Below, piece by piece: positions 5,213-5,282 of a stretch of 5,282 bases of DNA. The stretch lies in NCBI GenBank assembly GCA_019752915.1, contig JAIELO010000086.1:1-5282 (forward strand), written 5' to 3'. Below the pieces are notes generated by a model that made no database searches, was not told the DNA's origin, and saw nothing but the letters and a program-made list of their open reading frames with translations. The stretch's first letter is position 1. Every line of letters begins with the position of its first letter. The position numbers and the translations under genes were made by a program. The stretch is from Burkholderiaceae bacterium. Lineage in GTDB: Bacteria > Pseudomonadota > Gammaproteobacteria > Burkholderiales > Burkholderiaceae_D.

Positions 5213-5282
5213 TTCCTACATCTAGCGTCGCACGTCCGCGACGGAGAATGTTTAACGCAGCATTGGTGTCACGATCATGTAC
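5199..5282 (-). CDS. tnpB: C-terminal end of TnpB (RNA-guided nuclease of IS200/IS605 family), truncated by window edge
   Basis: The minus-strand frame enters from the right edge and gives 27 residues before TAG (5201-5199). It begins VHDRDTNAALNILRRGRA. HDRDxNAAxNIL is the third RuvC motif of TnpB/OrfB proteins, and its second Asp (residue 5 of the visible part) is a catalytic residue. TnpB is a compact RNA-guided DNA endonuclease, ancestral to Cas12, that helps keep the element at its donor site. Only the extreme C-terminus is visible, so intactness of the remainder is unknown. The gene converges on xerD, with 13 bases between the two stop codons. A diverged C-terminus without the RRG context could suggest IS607-associated tnpB, but the right-end hairpin and TCAA point to IS200/IS605. 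Confidence 0.87.
   Translation of the reverse strand, partial: VHDRDTNAALNILRRGRATLDVGISVL

Larger units (their letters stand above)
5166..5282 (-). ncRNA. Candidate omega-RNA (right-end element RNA) with guide from xerD
   Basis: In characterised IS200/IS605 elements the TnpB guide RNA comes from the 3' part of tnpB plus the right end, and its last ~16-20 bases are flanking host DNA acting as guide. Here the scaffold would be minus-strand sequence down to 5182. The guide would be GCGCGAGGATGATGCA (5181-5166), antisense to the last codons of xerD. The 5' end probably lies beyond the window. Annotated from family knowledge and position; expression is not shown by sequence. Confidence 0.45.
5182..5282 (-). 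mobile_element. Right end of an IS200/IS605-family element (continues beyond the window)
   Basis: Read on the minus strand, the tnpB 3' end is followed by an imperfect hairpin and then GGACGTCAA, finishing in TCAA (plus-strand TTGA, 5182-5185). A subterminal hairpin plus a terminal TCAA is the known right-end layout of IS608-like elements, which transpose as single strands, lack terminal inverted repeats and do not duplicate their target. I place the outer boundary at 5182, directly against xerD. The boundary is inferred from the TCAA motif and from where XerD conservation ends, and could be off by a base or two. Whether a TnpA transposase is present cannot be seen. Confidence 0.8.

Noticed and set aside
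1..5282. CRISPR array, tRNA or rRNA genes
   Set aside because: No regularly spaced repeats, tRNA cloverleaf with a GGTTCGA-type T-arm, or rRNA-like sequence was seen on either strand.

Overview
The window looks like chromosomal DNA from a moderately GC-rich betaproteobacterium. Neisseriales (Chromobacterium relatives) is my best guess, from protein style alone and with low confidence. Almost all of it is ordinary host genes. An IS200/IS605-type mobile element begins at the right edge.

Left part (1-3348): a complete C4-dicarboxylate TRAP transporter operon, dctP-dctQ-dctM, runs on the plus strand. A truncated gene on the minus strand is divergent from it; it encodes the N-terminus of a membrane sensor protein, probably a histidine kinase. 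The ~160-base divergent region holds a candidate sigma70 promoter for dctP and a small inverted repeat. A strong hairpin sits between dctP and dctQ, and dctQ/dctM overlap by ATGA. DctP captures the substrate in the periplasm, and DctQ/DctM carry it across the inner membrane using an ion gradient.

Middle (3349-3782): 434 bases without a convincing protein gene. This stretch contains a good -10 hexamer, three successive stem-loop domains and a near-textbook Rho-independent terminator. I read it as an unrecognised structured small RNA of about 235 nt. It is either independently transcribed or derived from the 3' UTR of the dct operon.

Right part (3783-5185): ogt (O6-alkylguanine-DNA alkyltransferase) overlaps xerD (chromosome dimer resolution recombinase) by 25 bases. 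Both have all expected catalytic residues.

Right edge (5182-5282): the last 27 codons of a tnpB gene and the right end of its IS200/IS605-family element, on the minus strand. The element abuts xerD so exactly that its terminal TTGA supplies the last base of the final Ala codon and the TGA stop. If the target was TTAC (minus strand), the pre-insertion site would have read GCG TAA, giving an identical XerD protein. The TnpB omega-RNA guide would then be the antisense of the xerD 3' end.
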